A DNA stretch of 64,000 bases from positions 35,971-99,970 of the forward strand of contig RZYP01000003.1 in NCBI GenBank assembly GCA_009930275.1, written 5' to 3'. The translations under genes were made by a program, and so were the position numbers. Source of the DNA: Negativicutes bacterium (GTDB taxonomy: Bacteria > Bacillota_C > Negativicutes > Acidaminococcales > Acidaminococcaceae). The notes under the pieces were generated by a model, which ran no database searches, was not told the DNA's origin, and saw only the letters and a list, made by a program, of their open reading frames with translations. This document shows, piece after piece, positions 63,675 through 64,000 of the stretch (its first letter is position 1; every line of letters starts with the position of its first letter).

Positions 63675-63843
63675 ACGCCACAGCCCAGCTTGCCAATGTT
63701 TTCGGTTCCTAAATAAATGAGTTGATAAGCAAAACTATACAACCTCTAACTGTTATTTTGTTGATGTCACTATGACGCCAAAAAGATTCTTGTAAGACAT
63801 CGTCGTTTGTATTATAGGCGGCTAATGCGTCCCAGGCCAGGGC
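63675..63843. other. Spacer between yebC and the rRNA operon end
   Basis: About 170 bases between the yebC promoter and the rRNA trailer region hold no convincing gene, tRNA or terminator. A GC-rich run near 63830-63848 (CCAGGCC-AG-GGCCTG) is a small inverted repeat that leads into the longer repeat at 63844-63927. Confidence 0.5.
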
Positions 63844-63908
63844 CTGCTCGGATAGAAAGCTCTCACATAAAAAAAGACACCATACCGTATGGTATGGTGT
63901 CTTTTTAA

Positions 63909-63927
<19 letters not shown>
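63844..63927. repeat. Inverted repeat of the 5S rRNA 3' tail flanking its terminator
   Basis: GGATAGAAAGCT at 63850-63861 is the exact inverse complement of AGCTTTCTATCC at 63914-63925, which lies inside the 5S rRNA. The match extends to GGCCTG on the outer side, with only three mismatches over about 20 bases. The terminator sits between the arms. Confidence 0.8.
63871..63906 (-). terminator. Intrinsic terminator of the rRNA operon
   Basis: Sixteen-base perfect arms (63871-63886 and 63891-63906), core GACACCATACC and its complement, surround GTAT. The arms end in A/T runs that give a U tract in both directions. It starts two bases after the inferred 5S 3' end. Confidence 0.95.

Positions 63928-64000
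<73 letters not shown>

Noticed and set aside
63675..63870. tRNA genes beside the rRNA operon
   Set aside because: No GGTTCGA-type T arm with matching acceptor stem could be found in this spacer.

Overview
The window is a dense block of housekeeping genes from a low-GC Firmicute. Almost every gene lies on the minus strand; one aminotransferase gene (16906-18102) is on the plus strand. PolC-type replicative polymerase, the rpsB-tsf-pyrH-frr and nusB-xseAB-ispA-dxs-tlyA-nadK-argR-recN gene orders, IreB, SpoVS, SpoIID, Asp23/AmaP and a 6S RNA gene between aspS and tcdA all point to Firmicutes. Gene order and several small families (DUF2273, a DUF4911-like protein beside a U32 protein, HemZ, QueH) fit the Negativicutes best. 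The genus is not determined; this placement is inference from gene content. recN is not followed by spoIVB/spo0A, which suggests a non-sporulating lineage that kept spoVS and a SpoIID-domain gene.

Transcription runs from high to low coordinates. (1) 63909-64000 is the 3' part of a 5S rRNA with its terminator. (2) 63674-53511: yebC, ruvC-ruvA-ruvB, queH, a SpoIID-like gene, queA, tgt, yajC, secD, secF and lapA (recombination, queuosine, Sec translocation), with two structured intergenic elements around secDF. (3) 53498-41256: recJ, rel, dtd, an MBL hydrolase, an AI-2E-family permease, hemZ, hisS, aspS, 6S RNA and tcdA. (4) 41188-30127: rarA; iscR-mnmA behind an operator-bearing promoter; alaS behind a fully consensus promoter; ireB-ruvX-DUF1292; mltG, U32 protein, DUF4911-like protein, M24 peptidase and efp. 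(5) 29975-18166: asp23-amaP-DUF2273, nusB, a TsaD-like paralogue, xseA, xseB, ispA, dxs, tlyA, nadK, argR, recN, nudF and spoVS. (6) 18102-16601: the lone plus-strand aminotransferase with an AT-rich leader holding an inverted repeat and an intrinsic-terminator-like hairpin. (7) 16590-1: rpsB (structured leader)-tsf, pyrH-frr-small PASTA-like protein-ferredoxin, uppS-cdsA-dxr-rseP-ispG-proS-mgtC-polC, then rimP-nusA-ylxR.

Functionally the window joins translation (synthetases, factors, tRNA modification), isoprenoid supply by the MEP pathway (dxs, dxr, ispG, ispA, uppS), phospholipid and wall precursors, replication and repair, and stringent response. No insertion sequence, prophage, CRISPR array or defence cassette was seen. 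The most notable protein feature is that PolC lacks the proofreading exonuclease domain normally inserted in its PHP domain, while all nine canonical PHP metal-site residues are present. Other candidates worth a look are RNA leaders upstream of rimP, rpsB, secD and the aminotransferase.
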